From the NCBI RefSeq assembly GCF_963422355.1, contig NC_085088.1:4641307-4705306 (forward strand): 64,000 bases of DNA, written 5' to 3'. The notes beneath the pieces were generated by a model. It saw nothing but the letters and a program-made list of their open reading frames with translations, did not search any database and was not told the DNA's origin. Made by a program: the position numbers and the translations under genes. This DNA is from Corticium candelabrum (Eukaryota; Porifera; Homoscleromorpha; Homosclerophorida; Plakinidae). This document shows, piece after piece, positions 31,691-45,435 of this stretch (position 1 is its first letter; the number at the start of each line of letters is the position of its first letter).

Positions 31691-32663
31691 TAGACTAGAT
31701 ATATATGGACTACCATATATGTATATCTATGAATTAATACATGATGATCATGCAGTATACGCATGCAGTGTTGATCGTTACGTAAAGGTTACTCAGGGCC
31801 AGGCAGACATCATATAATGTAAGTAGTAGAGACTTGCGTGTTCCACAGATTGACATGCAGTGTCAGAAGTGAAGTCTGCAACCATGCTGCTTCCGTTCAT
31901 ATTACTCCAATCACAACGTGGTCTCTTCCTGGTTGCTACTGTATGTGTTCACCAAAGCAAAGCACAAAACACATGAAACGATTACCCAAACACAGAAAGA
32001 CGACTCATCTTGTTTCGATGACGTCATGCAGCTCCAAGCCCTTCCAGATATCGCTCACTCTGGACTGTCTGCAGTCGCTTTAGACGTCAAAAAACTGCAA
32101 ACAACAAACAGCACCTAGTACGTTCGCATCCGTCCATTACGTTCGCATCCGTCCATTACGTTCGCATTCAGTCTCCGTTGACAACTTGTGACACGAGCGC
32201 GCACAACGTTAAATCGTACGACATCGATCATGTCTGCATGAAATCGAAGCCTGTCGACGTCAACGTTCCCGCGGCCGCGTTTAATCGCTGCCGAGACAAG
32301 CAGATTTCACAAACAGCAATGACTCTAGCTGTAGTCTTCGAGTTGTTCTCTACGAAACAAGAGAAGGTAATTGAGATAGGATTGCACTGCGTGCATACCA
32401 GTCTGGTCTTTAGTGAATCGTTTTAAGAAACAAAATCCGGTCTCTAGATAGCCGATTTCCTGCTACGTGCCACACAGCGACATCAAAGGCCGTTCACCAG
32501 ACCCCATTTCGTTGGGGAGAACGTGGCCGAAAGGGGTCTGGCTACGCGAGACTACGCTAGGCTATACTCTAACTGTTCTGCTTTCGCCGTTACCAAACCT
32601 TGCGTGTGTAACGAGAAACCGGAAGTGTGGTGACGACATGTCACGCTACATACGGGACACCTG
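31691..32663. other. Unique spacer after duplication breakpoint
   Basis: Start of the 4.5-kb region between the two duplicated blocks. It contains a short direct repeat of TACGTTCGCATCCGTCCAT (about 32117-32166) and a hairpin MITE (next entry). No convincing gene. Confidence 0.5.
32487..32557. mobile_element. Foldback MITE (GGGGTCTGGCTACGCGAGACTA type)
   Basis: CCAGACCCC near 32499 pairs with GGGGTCTGG near 32534, and the right end GGCTACGCGAGACTA resembles the TAGTCTCGCGCAGCC ends of the MITE at 17558-17643. Likely a related family. Confidence 0.55.
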
Positions 32664-33266
32664 ATTCAAGATGGTAACGACGACCGTGCCTTTGGAAAGA
32701 TCGCTAGCACTTTTGTTGTGTGTTTTTTATTGTTTACACTTGCAGTTGTCATTGACTGCAACAGATACCGGGGCTACTGTGCTAAGCGAGAGTTCAATGA
32801 TTCGATTGGGCCGCTATCACAACATGGTGATCGCAACTGTTGCAAAGTGGACAACATAAGCGCGAGACCCATCACACCAGGAAGACTCTCTGGACGTATC
32901 TTCAAATGCCTAGAGCGGAGCCCACCTGCTTGGGTTTTTTATGTCATCTTGAATGTTATCGTGTCTGTCATCAATTTGGTGTTTATCTATTGTCAGCCCA
33001 AGGAAACAAGCAACGAGAACACGGAAAGAAAGTTTAGTCATCATCAAAGCGAGTACAGTCGAATCAGCAGGATCATTTCCGTCTGCATGGCAATCAGCCT
33101 AGTTCACCAAGGTATCAACGTGATCAAGATAGCACACTGCCGGAGCGATTACGAGCGAGTCCTAGAGATGTTCCACACAGTCATGCTAGCAGTGGAAGTA
33201 CTAATACAAGGCAAGTGCTACGTCGTACATCATAGACAGTCGATTGCAATTTTGGAATTGTTATAA
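32664..33266 (+). CDS. Possible membrane-protein exon, family unknown
   Basis: A frame open from about 32634 to 33266 has no ATG at its start. It contains a hydrophobic segment (VVCFLLFTLAVVIDC), a Cys-containing stretch (DCNRYRGYC, NCCKVDN), a strong hydrophobic segment (AWVFYVILNVIVSVINLVFIY), a charged loop and a second moderately hydrophobic part (ISRIISVCMAISLVHQGINVI). It could be an internal or first exon of a real gene whose other exons I cannot place, since an overlapping frame has ATG 32671 with a signal-like start. No homology recognised. Confidence 0.35.
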   Translation: MQDGNDDRAFGKIASTFVVCFLLFTLAVVIDCNRYRGYCAKREFNDSIGPLSQHGDRNCCKVDNISARPITPGRLSGRIFKCLERSPPAWVFYVILNVIVSVINLVFIYCQPKETSNENTERKFSHHQSEYSRISRIISVCMAISLVHQGINVIKIAHCRSDYERVLEMFHTVMLAVEVLIQGKCYVVHHRQSIAILELL

Positions 33267-34370
33267 GTTACATAATTGTTAGCAGCGGCTAGGCTAGACG
33301 GCCAGTAACAGCATGCGGTCTGGCCCTACGCATGCAATCTCCTAGTGACCTTTGCCCACTGTAATACGCCCACAATCTTTCCCATCAGACATCGTCTATA
33401 ACTAATCTATATTACCGCATCGTCCACGAATGTGCAGTACTTCTGATGCGTTAGTGAACTTCTCAGAGCACGGAACAACCCCGTAGCTTATCTTTCAAAA
33501 GTACCCGGATAATCCTAAAGCGCAATACATCAGCCAAAACGATCGGTTGTCTTGACTTTATAGCTGTTAGCGAATGTGAATGCTCACGGTGGGTTACTTG
33601 CATTGCCATGGCAAGATTTCACGACAAGGACCCCTTTAGGTATTCGACGTTCTCTTCCCGACGTAAGAACGTTTAGCTACAGGTACTATACAGTAAATGT
33701 GCTTGTACAACGTTGTAAAACTTGTCAGAGTGCTTGTACAACGTTTACTGACTGAAATACACGGAGCCATGAGTACAGGTAATAGTTACCGTATGCATCT
33801 GGCAAAGGTCAAAGGCCTAAGTCCCGCCTACTACCGTCAGCCACGCCTGCTGTGTCACAAGAGCTGACCCGAGTCGACGAAACTCGTATTTCATGCAACC
33901 GATAGACACCCTCACGAGCAACGGTTTGGTGCTGCTCTTGCAAAGTGAAAAGAAACACATCAATGCAATAGCATGAGGGAAACAAATTGCCTTCTAGCGA
34001 TGGAGCTAAATGTACAGGAGGTTCAAAAGATGGCGCCGGACCAGCAAGGCGCAAAACCATTTAGACAAAAATCGTCTTGCCTGTATCCAAAACGACAATA
34101 AACGGCCTCCAAAAGAATCAACGAACACCCGAAAGCCTGAATATTCGTACAAAAGCGTCCGTACTTCGTACTGAATGTACTTATTGCACACCGTGCATTT
34201 CAAGATCAGCCATTTCCGCCCGTTTCATCTTCCTCTCCTGTGCAAAGAAATCACGAGACCAACGCAGACTGCTGTTAGCAGTCGACTAGGATACACAGCA
34301 TCGTATGCTGATCGAAACAGGGTAGCTGGTCGTCTCGTTTTCTGGGACGAAATTCACGAAGTGAGGCGCC
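33267..34370. other. No supported gene
   Basis: Contains a minus-strand open frame of 83 codons (34060-33809) beginning MVLRLAGPAPSFEPP, without recognisable domain. I see no repeats of note. Confidence 0.4.
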
Positions 34371-34643
34371 ATGGCGGTGGCAGCATCAAAGCGCGTCCAC
34401 TTCCGTCCGTCTCCTACGAAAACTCGTACTCTGTTGCATCCTACTTATCATCGAATTTATGCTCCAAACCTTCTTTTTACTACACGTTGCGACAATGGAG
34501 AAGAAAAAGCTCTGGTGGCTACACAGATTATCAGTAAAGTAGTTGACATAGCAAGCACCCGAATACGGGACATTGTAACACAACGTGATGCAGATAATCC
34601 GGGTCTTGTTTTGAAAGATAACGCGCGGGCTGTTTCCGTCTGA
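34371..34643 (+). CDS. Small hypothetical protein, 90 codons
   Basis: ATG at 34371 in good context (GCGCCATGG). The frame is hydrophilic with MAVAASKRVHFRPSPTKTRT and ends in a TGA at 34641-34643. A helix-like ALVATQIISKVVDIASTRIRDIV segment lies in the second half. No family recognised and no paralogue in the window. It could be a genuine short gene or first exon, or chance. Confidence 0.3.
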   Translation: MAVAASKRVHFRPSPTKTRTLLHPTYHRIYAPNLLFTTRCDNGEEKALVATQIISKVVDIASTRIRDIVTQRDADNPGLVLKDNARAVSV

Positions 34644-34699
34644 AACGTTTCTACGTAGACTTAGGTCAAAGGTCAACGATACGCCTGCTTGCTTCAAGA

Positions 34700-36187
<1,488 letters not shown>

Positions 36188-36348
36188 ATCTCTTAATATA
36201 TAATCACTTAATACTTTCTAAAAAGAAGATTTACAAACAAGCTTTAGTATAAACTAGAAGATTAATTTCTTCTAAATTAACATTTAATAGTTGTGCACTT
36301 TTTGATAAATTCTTGCTATATTACTAACTACATATATTTTCTAACCAG

Positions 36349-38087
36349 GTACTTTCGTTCTGAGTGAGGTAGTTGTCACTAAACACTTTGGAAGCTCAAA
36401 CAGCAAATTTCGCGCAAGCTTCCTGTTTGTTGTCGGTGTGTACAACTTCGTCATGTGGGGACACAGTATTGCCGATACGGTTTGTCGTTCCGAAGTCGAT
36501 AACGCAGCCATTGTTGGTAACCAGGTTTGGGAATTGTTTGATCCCATATTTGGATCAGCAATCGTATTCTTTAGGATCTTGTCAGGTTGTTTATATATTT
36601 CCCTGGCTCTCCTTTCGATTTTAAAGAACCATACAGAAGACGACAGTTCTAGGAACGTTGATGAGAGAAACGGTGATGAGGGAAACGGTGATGAGAGAAA
36701 CGGTGATGAGAGAAACGGTGATGAGAGAAACGGTGATGAGAGAAACGGTGATGAGGGAAACGGTGATGAGAGAAACGGTGATGAGAGAAACGGTGATGAG
36801 GGAAACGGTGATGAGAGCAGCGATGAAGCAAACTTTATGGGTGTAGCTAAGTTTATGTACAGCAATCGAAACAAAGTCTGGAAGCAAACTTTAACAATTT
36901 CGAATACGCCTGGAGCCAATACTATTACAATCTCTTACTCTGCACGAGATACCCGTTTTTATCGCAACACTGTTCGAAGCTATTATGGGACGATCGTAGC
37001 CGTTGTGTTTGCTGTTGCTCCTGTTGTTGCTTACGACACACTCGCTCGTCAGGTCGGAAAGACACAGAAAAGCGAACGGAAACATTTCGTGGAGCTTGTT
37101 CTAAATGGTTTACTGATTTTTCTCAGCGGATTATTTATTATTTGTCGTGGAAGGTGTTGTATTTGCGAGTGGAAAAAAGAATTATTTGATTGTCTAAGAA
37201 ATCGTCAACAGATATCAAGATGTTGTAGCAGTGACCACGAGTGTCACGTCTGCAAATGTGACGTCTCCGAATGCATTAAACAGTTTTTGCGTAACATAGA
37301 AATTCCGGTCTTTTTTATTTTTACTATTTTTTCTGGTATCTTTTACATAGCGTTGGCTGGATCTGAACAAGGAGTAGATCTAGCAACAGACATTGTTGGC
37401 CTTTTCGCAGTCATTTTGCAGTCTGTGTTTGTCTTTTGGACAGCTCTTATTCCTAATCCTTTGAACTTATTACTACGAGGACACACGCATCACAGCTGGA
37501 ATTCCTTCTTCTTATCTCTATTGATGGCCACTACTTTGGGATCTCTAGCTGTTGACATAGAGAGAGAGCATTGGGGTCCAACTGTTCACGATAAACCTTA
37601 TCTTAGAGCGTTGGCACCTCTGCTGGTTGACTTCCGAGTTCATGCTGCTATTCTAACGTATAGCGTGCGGTCAGAATTTAATGAGCAACGATTTACGACA
37701 CGTGAAATTGAAGAGAAGGGAATATTCAAACGAGTGCCTAGAGAACCCGAATGTTTCAGGCCTGGATGCAAACAGGTTTGCGGAAACGACAGCGACGGGT
37801 TCTGGAAATGCACAAAACCCGAGTGTACTTCTAGGGCTTACTGCAACAGCTGCTTTACAGACTTGATGGTAAAAGTCGGCTTTTGTCCCACTTGCGCTCC
37901 CGAAGTGGTTTCGAACGCGTGTCAGACAGCTCCGCCACCACAAACACCTCCGTCGTTACAAACAGGTCAGTCATCACAAACACTTTCGCCATCAGAAACT
38001 CCTCCGTCATCACCGTCGTCACGATTGCCGCGTGGTGAAATGCCTAATTATCATAGCTGCGACCAAATTCGACTCATACATGTATGA
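36349..38087 (+). CDS. Multi-pass membrane protein with Cys-rich tail, copy B
   Basis: Paralogue of 13136-14652, in an exon beginning after acceptor TTTTCTAACCAG. The position aligned to the ATG of copy A is CTG (36360-36362). The frame between it and the first ATG (36438) is still conserved (SEVVVTKHFGSSNSKFRAS), so an upstream spliced start is likely, or the protein begins at 36438 (549 codons). The same eight hydrophobic segments and tail cysteines (ECFRPGC..., FWKCTKPEC, AYCNSC, GFCPTC) are present. After hydrophobic segment 2 there is a loop of ten DERNG/DEGNG pentapeptides encoded by a 15-bp minisatellite absent from copy A. A second Cys cluster (CHVCKCDVSEC, about 37246-37275) is richer than in copy A. 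The tail is Pro/Ser/Thr-rich. Function unknown. Confidence 0.78.
36660..36809 (+). repeat. 15-bp coding minisatellite, about 10 units
   Basis: Unit GATGAGAGAAACGGT with a GAGG variant, encoding Asp-Glu-Arg/Gly-Asn-Gly. The unit length preserves frame. It lies in the loop after the second hydrophobic segment of membrane protein B. Confidence 0.95.
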
Positions 38088-39143
38088 CGTTGCTTTGCTG
38101 GTTTGAATTCGGACTGGACTGCTTTCTAGCCTAGATAAGCAACACGTTTTAATTACAAGCTGTTTATATAATTAGATGTTTTAGCTTGCTACGTAGTGTT
38201 TATGCGCTAGTTTTTAGTAATTGGCTATCAAACATTGTTCTTCTGTGAATGTACGTATCATATAACATGGCAGATGCTATAGCGTTTCTGTTCAGTTCGC
38301 GCGAACAAGAGGACAGGAGACGGATAGAGGGGAGGGCCCTGGGCGGACAAGACCCTTCCTCTTCAACAACACGTCCACCACAGCCGCAATGTCGTTTTAT
38401 TGTGTTATTATTTAATTAAGCTTTTGATGGATGGTTAACTCGTTCAATTCTAAACTTACATATGCCTATAATTATCTAGTAATTAAGCTAGGAAATTAAC
38501 CCTAATAGAGATTGAGGTTTGATTGAAGTGAGTTTGCTGGTTTCATAGTTCCGGGGGGATTTAGCTCCTATGGGGCGTGGCTAATTACACTTGAACCCCT
38601 CTTTTAAAAATTCTGTATCCGCGCCTGGTGAATTCAAAACCCAAACAACATAACTCAATGGATTTGGCTGTGTTTCTACTGTAGCATTTTAATTAATTAA
38701 ATAATTCAACCGGTTAAACAAGTGGTGTAAGCTAAACTGGTTTAACTTAAGGATTGACCTGTTTTTACCTGCGTCGTTAAGTCTTAATTAACACCCAATG
38801 CAATGTAGAAGTCGAGACATCAAAGGAACCTTTTCAGACCCTCTCCCTGCCAACGTAAGTTGAAAGGGGGAGGGGCTGGCTGCGCGAGATTAGCTGATCT
38901 AAATTGCGTAGTTTATCGTGAAGCTAATGGAAAACAGCCTAGCCTTTGTTATTTCATTAGCTACAATTTAAATTGTTGCAGCTGCCGAAACAAGTCGTGT
39001 CTAGAGGTTGTTGAAAAAATTGTATTAAAGTTGACATACAGAGTACTAACACTATAGTAATTGCCGAGCGTAGCGAGACGTCTAATCCGGGTCCTATATG
39101 GCTATCTACAAAACAAAGTAGGGAAGGCTGTGTACTTTAAGCT

Positions 39144-39355
39144 AGTGCTTGAAGAAATAGGGGTCAAAACTTTCGCAAACAAGTACTCATACTTTACATC
39201 TGAAACCAACCTAGCACAATTAGATCGCTACTATCCAAGCAGCCACCTTGAAAGCAAACAGAGTGAAGTAGGGATTTGATTGTGGGAGATTGGTTTGAGA
39301 TGTAAAGTATGAGTACTTGTCTGCGAAAGTTTCAATCTCTATTTCTTCAAGCACT
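39144..39355. repeat. Inverted repeat, copy B equivalent of 15683-15889
   Basis: Arms AGTGCTTGAAGAAATAGGGG... and ...ATTTCTTCAAGCACT with more mismatches than in copy A. Confidence 0.7.
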
Positions 39356-40306
39356 AACTCAATTAAGGTGTCCGCTCACGATTCACCGCGCACGCGCAGA
39401 CACACCCACGCAAATTTGAAATCGTGTCTTCAAGCACACATTTATCCATTTACCAGTTTGAGATAATTTGCTGTTAAAGCTATTCTCGATCTTTTCCTTG
39501 TTGCACGTGACCCAAGAATGGGTGGAGCACAGATCGAGCACTAACGCGATGGCATCCTGACAGATGTCTACCCTATGAAGTTTTAGACTAACTGATCAGT
39601 GTACCTAGTCATACATCTGACTTGTAGCTGTGGTATAGGCTATTCCTCAATTCTAGCCAGCTGTTGCAGCTACCATGTAAAGATAGATGCACAATCTATG
39701 TTGCCGGCGGCGTCCAGGACCTCTCCATGGCTTAGTTCGCTCTCCGAGAAGCTCTGTGCTCCACCCATTTTCGGGTCACGTGCAACTAGAAAACGACCGA
39801 GAAAGCGCTTTGTCGTTCAACAGCAAGATATTTCAAGATGTAAATGTGAACGTAACACACTTGTCGTTAGCTTTCCCGAAATGTCAAGTACGAGGAGCGA
39901 AACTGCGCCTTGGCGGACAAGAACGCGATTCGCCTTTCTCTAGACCAGAAATAAAGACTGTATGTCATAGAACGTTGTTCACCCTAAGATGTTCCCTTGT
40001 TTTGCTTCGTTAAGACACAACTTGAAATCTTGGCACATTCCAGTTTGAGTAGGTGTATTTGCGCGTGCACTGTGAATCGTGAGCGCGCACCCTAGAGTAC
40101 GCAGCCATCCCTACGTAAATATTTTTTTATTCTTGTGCATGCCTATTCCTTTTTTATGAAAACATTGTTACAAATCCGAGAATTAATTGCCTAGACCGCT
40201 ACACGCACACAGGCAATGTAAGTTTCGTGCAAGCAGCCCCTCCCCCTTTTCGACTTTCCTACATAGAATCACAAGATAATTTGATTATGATATAAGGTAA
40301 TCGCGT

Positions 40307-40640
40307 GTGTGTGTTTCAGTCCCCAGACTCGTACTTTCTCTTCTATATACTGTACCAGTTAGAAAGTACCCGGTCTCTATCACACGCACAATTACACATA
40401 TTCTTCGAATATCTTGTGAGGAATGCGGAGATCCTGTTTGTGGGCCCACGCAGAGAACGGAGAAATTCTGTGTTTTGAAAATGCAACACTAGAGGCGAAT
40501 GTGATTGCGGTTACTGCGACAATTGCTCTATAGAGTTTAGGGTAAAAGTCGGCTTTAGTCCACTTCTGCTCCAAAGGAGTTTACGGCGGAAAGAATGCAG
40601 ACAAAACGAGACAACACTTTAGTGAGGGTATGAGCGAACG
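40307..40640 (+). pseudogene. Decayed Cys-rich tail exon, copy B
   Basis: Equivalent of 16881-17218: RISCEECGDPVCGPTQ in one frame and remnants of CDCGYCDNC and KVGF in others. Broken by frameshifts and stops. Preceded by GTGTGTGTTTCAG. Confidence 0.6.
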
Positions 40641-41223
40641 CTAGCGAGTTAATTTCTAATCTGTTAATCTAGTGCTGCGACAATTAACTCATACATAGAT
40701 GACGTCGCTTTGCCAGTTTGAATTTAGACTGCTGTTTAGCCTATATCTATAAGCATCACGTTATAATTAATTATACAAACTTTTAGTCTACGTGATGTTT
40801 GGTAAATACATGGTTAGCAAACATTTATCCGTCTGTGAATTGTATACGTAATACATGGCAAGTGCTCAAGAACACTTCAGTTTTGTTCCCGCGGCAGGTT
40901 AACGAGGTCATATGAGGACAATGAATTTGTTATTTTATTAGAAATCTGAATCTATAACAGTTGAGGGCAGTTGCCAAATTACGCATGTTATAAACACTGT
41001 ATGTCGACTTGATTACGTACAGTTTTTTACAACGTTGATTTACGCGTGTCAAACAATCAAGAGGCTTTTAGTTAATTATATGTCTGTCTTCTCTTGCATA
41101 ACAATAGAAAAAGCATACTTTTTTACAATTAATTTCTATCTACAGCAGGCGAACAACACGTGAGCTCGCGCAGTGCACGTGGGCACGGAGCAGGGCTTGG
41201 CTCGCGAGGCTAGCGTGGGTAGA

Positions 41224-41336
<113 letters not shown>

Positions 41337-41339
41337 GGC

Positions 41340-43184
41340 TCTGAGCGTGGGAGTAGCCTCTTACCCAGGCCCTCTTGCGCGTCCGGAGAAAACGGCCTTT
41401 AGCATCATACTTTCGTTACATAGAGCTTTTCTAGGGCCTTAAAACACAAGATCCTTCTATAGTTATCATTCCCGTCTAATTAGTTGTCGTGTAGTGTATT
41501 GGCAAGCTAACTGAGCTACGGAGACAATTTGTTTAGTGTAGGCGGAGCTTAGTGCCAAAGATGTAACAGCTTGGCGCATGCTCCGTACATAACCCGCGTT
41601 TTCTCCTCTACCAAAGCGATGGCTGGGCTGAAAGTAGCCCAGCACGAAGTTCACAATAAAGCATACATTTTGGAGTTTCTCTTTAATTAACCAATAGGTA
41701 AATTTGTTATAATATCTGTTTTAAATCTCTACGCTTTTGTACATCCTTCGATTGACTTTTAATTAACAAACATTTAAAAAATTTTAGTTGTTTACATGAT
41801 TTTATTTTTTCAAATGTCCATGTCTACAATGAATTAAAAATTATAAGTAGACAGCGGTACAGTGACCAAGAAAGAGTGCTATTAAAATTGACTTTAAGTT
41901 TATCAAAAGGCTGGCATGTGCAAAGAAGCTAGAATGCCTATAGTCCTTGAAGTTTATAAGTTGCAAAAATTTGCGGTAACCATAATTGTAAACCTATGTT
42001 TGATACCGTACTCACAGTTAATTATTAATAGCTAAATATCGTTTGTTTATGACGAACTTTTGAGCTGTAGAGCTGAAGAAATTAAACTAAGCAACGCAGT
42101 CTAGACTAACCCTACGTACCTAAAACTCAAACGAAACAATATAACGCAATGGCTTTGTTATTTCACTAGCAATCGAAGCTGTGTTTACGCCGTCGCTTCT
42201 ACAGCTATGAGCCTTCAAAGTCCCGAACACCACGTACGCTAGCTAGCTAGGAGGAATAATTTTCGCGAAGAATTACGAATATACACGCTATTATGTTTCT
42301 AGATGTGCTACCTGTAAAATTTATTAATCATTTAAAATCCTACATAGCGACTGTCGTTTCGCGTGACCGCGAAGTCCGTAAATAGTCTGTAGTCGTCAAA
42401 GTAGAGTCACCGCATACGGGACATAAAATCGCTCATGGCTCCGTAATGTTAAATTCCCGTATAAATATCGCAAAACCAAGAAAGCGATCGATTTCGGGTC
42501 AGCTGTTGCAGACAGGTAAGTTCTGTAGTTTAGTTTTGACAGATCCTAGCAATCGTAAACATGAATTACACTGTTCTGGTAGTAGAACTCTCTCAAGGAA
42601 GTTTCGCATATACGATTGGCTGTTCGTCAATTGCCTTTTTGGTGCAACATAAAGAAATTAATGTTTCGTGATTGGGCCACACAAAGAAGGCGTGGCACAT
42701 TCCTGCAGCGTGCCGCCAGTAGCATAGTTCGCAGACCGGAAGTCGGTTCAGCCCTAAACTACTCGCCAAGTCTCGTGACTTTTACAGAGTCCCTTTCCTT
42801 ATAGGCTCATAGCTGAATTAGAATATAGACAGTTGCAACCGCCGACTTTACAATTGTTTTAAACCTAAAAACTTGTCATTGAAACAAACCTAGACTCTAA
42901 AAAAACAAATCTTACACTCTAGAAGAAACAAATCTAAAATAGACTGTAATAACAATTGCTTGTCAATGACAAAACGCGTCTTTTTGTCCTCGCGGTCATT
43001 TGAAACGCGAAAGGTCAGAGGTCGCCAATTGATCAATAAAGGGGAGGAGTTTGGCTAACGTGCCAGCAGTCGACTGTGCAGGAGCCAGCCAGTCGTCTAG
43101 ACAGAGCTCTGTAGCAGTGTCTCAAGATTGTTCGAAGTGAAAGTGGTGGAAACCTAACCAGATTCTCACCTATCTACGTCAGAA
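41340..43184. other. Region upstream of MATE gene B, no supported gene
   Basis: Not similar to the region upstream of MATE gene A except for the last about 80 bp (from CTGTAGCAGTGTCTCAAGAT, about 43110). Short frames (for example 42446-42652) have no recognisable domain. It presumably holds the MATE-B promoter, but no motif is convincing. Confidence 0.4.
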
Positions 43185-45384
43185 ATGAGTAGCACTACAC
43201 GTTCAGGTAACAAGCCTACCACGTAGAGTCCCGTATCTAGTTTTGGATAACGGTTAGTTTCGGACGCGAGATCTTGGTCCAACGCAATTGTCTAGGTATG
43301 AAATATAGGGCAACGTAGAAGCGTTAGGTAACTGATCTTGATCCATGACAATCAATGGATTTGGCTCGTTCTAGCGAGAACGAGACTCGACTAAACGTTT
43401 ACCACGCCCTACATCTAGACCCAGACAAATACCTCTAGTTTCAGATGGCCTCTCGCGTAGAGCTACCAAAGCACAGACACAAACCAAATTTATTTGTTGC
43501 AGTAGCCTAACATCTCATCTTCCAAACAATCGTATGGGCAGCGTCGTCGTACGCGTGTTTTGTGCGTAGCCGTGTTAGTCGTCAGAGTTGAGTGAAGTCA
43601 CGCCCTCTAAGTTTCGGATGCCATCTCCAAACAAATTGAAGCACTGTAAAGATTTTGAGCATAGAATCTCGACGTGTAGTGCCAAAATCAACTTTTAAGA
43701 CGTGTTTCTACGTATTTCTAGCCAATTTCTCATCACTCTCTGCAGCGTAAGAACAAAATTTCTCTATGCAGCAGCAGTATCTTACTGGCTTGCTACGCAA
43801 TCTAGAGTTCGACTTGCACAATCAAAAGTAGGGTATTCCCCTCTGATAGTGGATTCCTTATCTCATGAGATAAGATTAATTTGTTCCACTTTTCATACGG
43901 CATTGCCTCTAAACAAGCGCTCCTGACCTCTCTTTTGCTTCAGTAACAAACAGGAGTAAATGCGGCTGGTCTAAGCCGATTTGTAATTGGCGCTACATTG
44001 GTCTGAAAATCCGAGGCTAGGTTTCGCTACAGTCTAGACCAGCCGCATGTTACTCCTCTTTGTTACTGAAGCAAAAGAGAGGCAGGAACGCTTATTTATA
44101 GGAAATGCCGTATGAAAAGTGGAACAAATTAGTCCTACCATCTCACGAGAAGAGGAAACTAGATATCCGCTAGAAGGGGAATACCCTACTTTTGATTGCG
44201 CAAGTCGAACCTTTTTACTCTAGATTGCGTAACAAGCCAGTAAGATACTGCTAAATAAAGAAATTTTGTTCACTAGATGTTCAAACAGCACCGTACGATC
44301 TCTATGCTGCAGAGAATGATGAGAAAATTGGCTAGAAATACGTAGAAACATGTCGTAGAAGTCGATTTTAGCACTAGACGTCGAGATTCTATGCTCAAAA
44401 TCTTTACAGAGTGTCTAAATTTGCTCGGAAAATGACAATCTAGCTTGTTTCGGGAATCCGAAACTAGACGGCGTGAATTCACTCAACTCTGACGGCTACG
44501 CACCACGCTGCCCATACGATTGTTTGGAAGATGAGATGTTAGACTACTGCAACAAATAGATTCGGTTTGTGTCTGTGCTTTGGTAGCGCTACACGAGAGG
44601 CTATCCGGGTCTAGAGGTAGGGCGTGGTTACAACAAGCCAAATTCATTGATTGTCACGGATCAAGATCAGTTACCTAACGTTTCTACGTTGCCCTATATT
44701 TCATACCTAGACAATTGCGTTGGACCAAGATCTTGCATTCGAATCTAGCGGTTATCCGAAACTAGATACGGGACCTAAATTCTAGTTCATTGATCTTTGT
44801 GCCGATTCGTTTTAGGCTGTAGCGTTGGAGAGACGTTGATGAAATGCTGTGGTCACTGTATTTCAAAGTCTGTCAAAGATGAAGTTAAAGCTCTCTTGTG
44901 TCTAGCTTGGCCTGTGGTAAATTGAACAGTACACTCTATAAAATTACGTAGAGTAGAAAACTCGTAACAATTAAAAGTTTACCAATACCCGGAATTAATC
45001 CCAAGTAATCAATTATTTAAAATTTATAGATATAAACGTGTTTCTAACATAATAGACATAAATTCTTTCAACGATCTCTGTTTGCTTCATTAATTTTAAT
45101 TTGCTTTTATATCAACTTCAATTTTAGGTGTTTGGTACTTAACTTTTTACTTGTAAGTAACTGTTTATTGGGAATTGATTGTGGAGACTCAGTCCGAGTC
45201 ATTTGCTCTGGTTCTGTTTATTGTTATTTCCATCGTCAGCAGGAAACATTGAAGAGGGATATGTATGTGGTGTATTGCAATAGTTCATGGCTGATGGCAA
45301 ATCTTGTATATACCGTTTTACTTGGCCTCCTGTTGATGCCTAGGTGTCTCTTTCAGTCTGTTAGTCAGTCAGTTTGTCTGTCTG

Positions 45385-45435
<51 letters not shown>

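Noticed and set aside
36621-36887. Minus-strand frames with Thr-Val-Ser-Leu-Ile or His-His-Arg-Phe repeats
   Set aside because: Shadows of the 15-bp coding minisatellite of the plus-strand membrane-protein gene.
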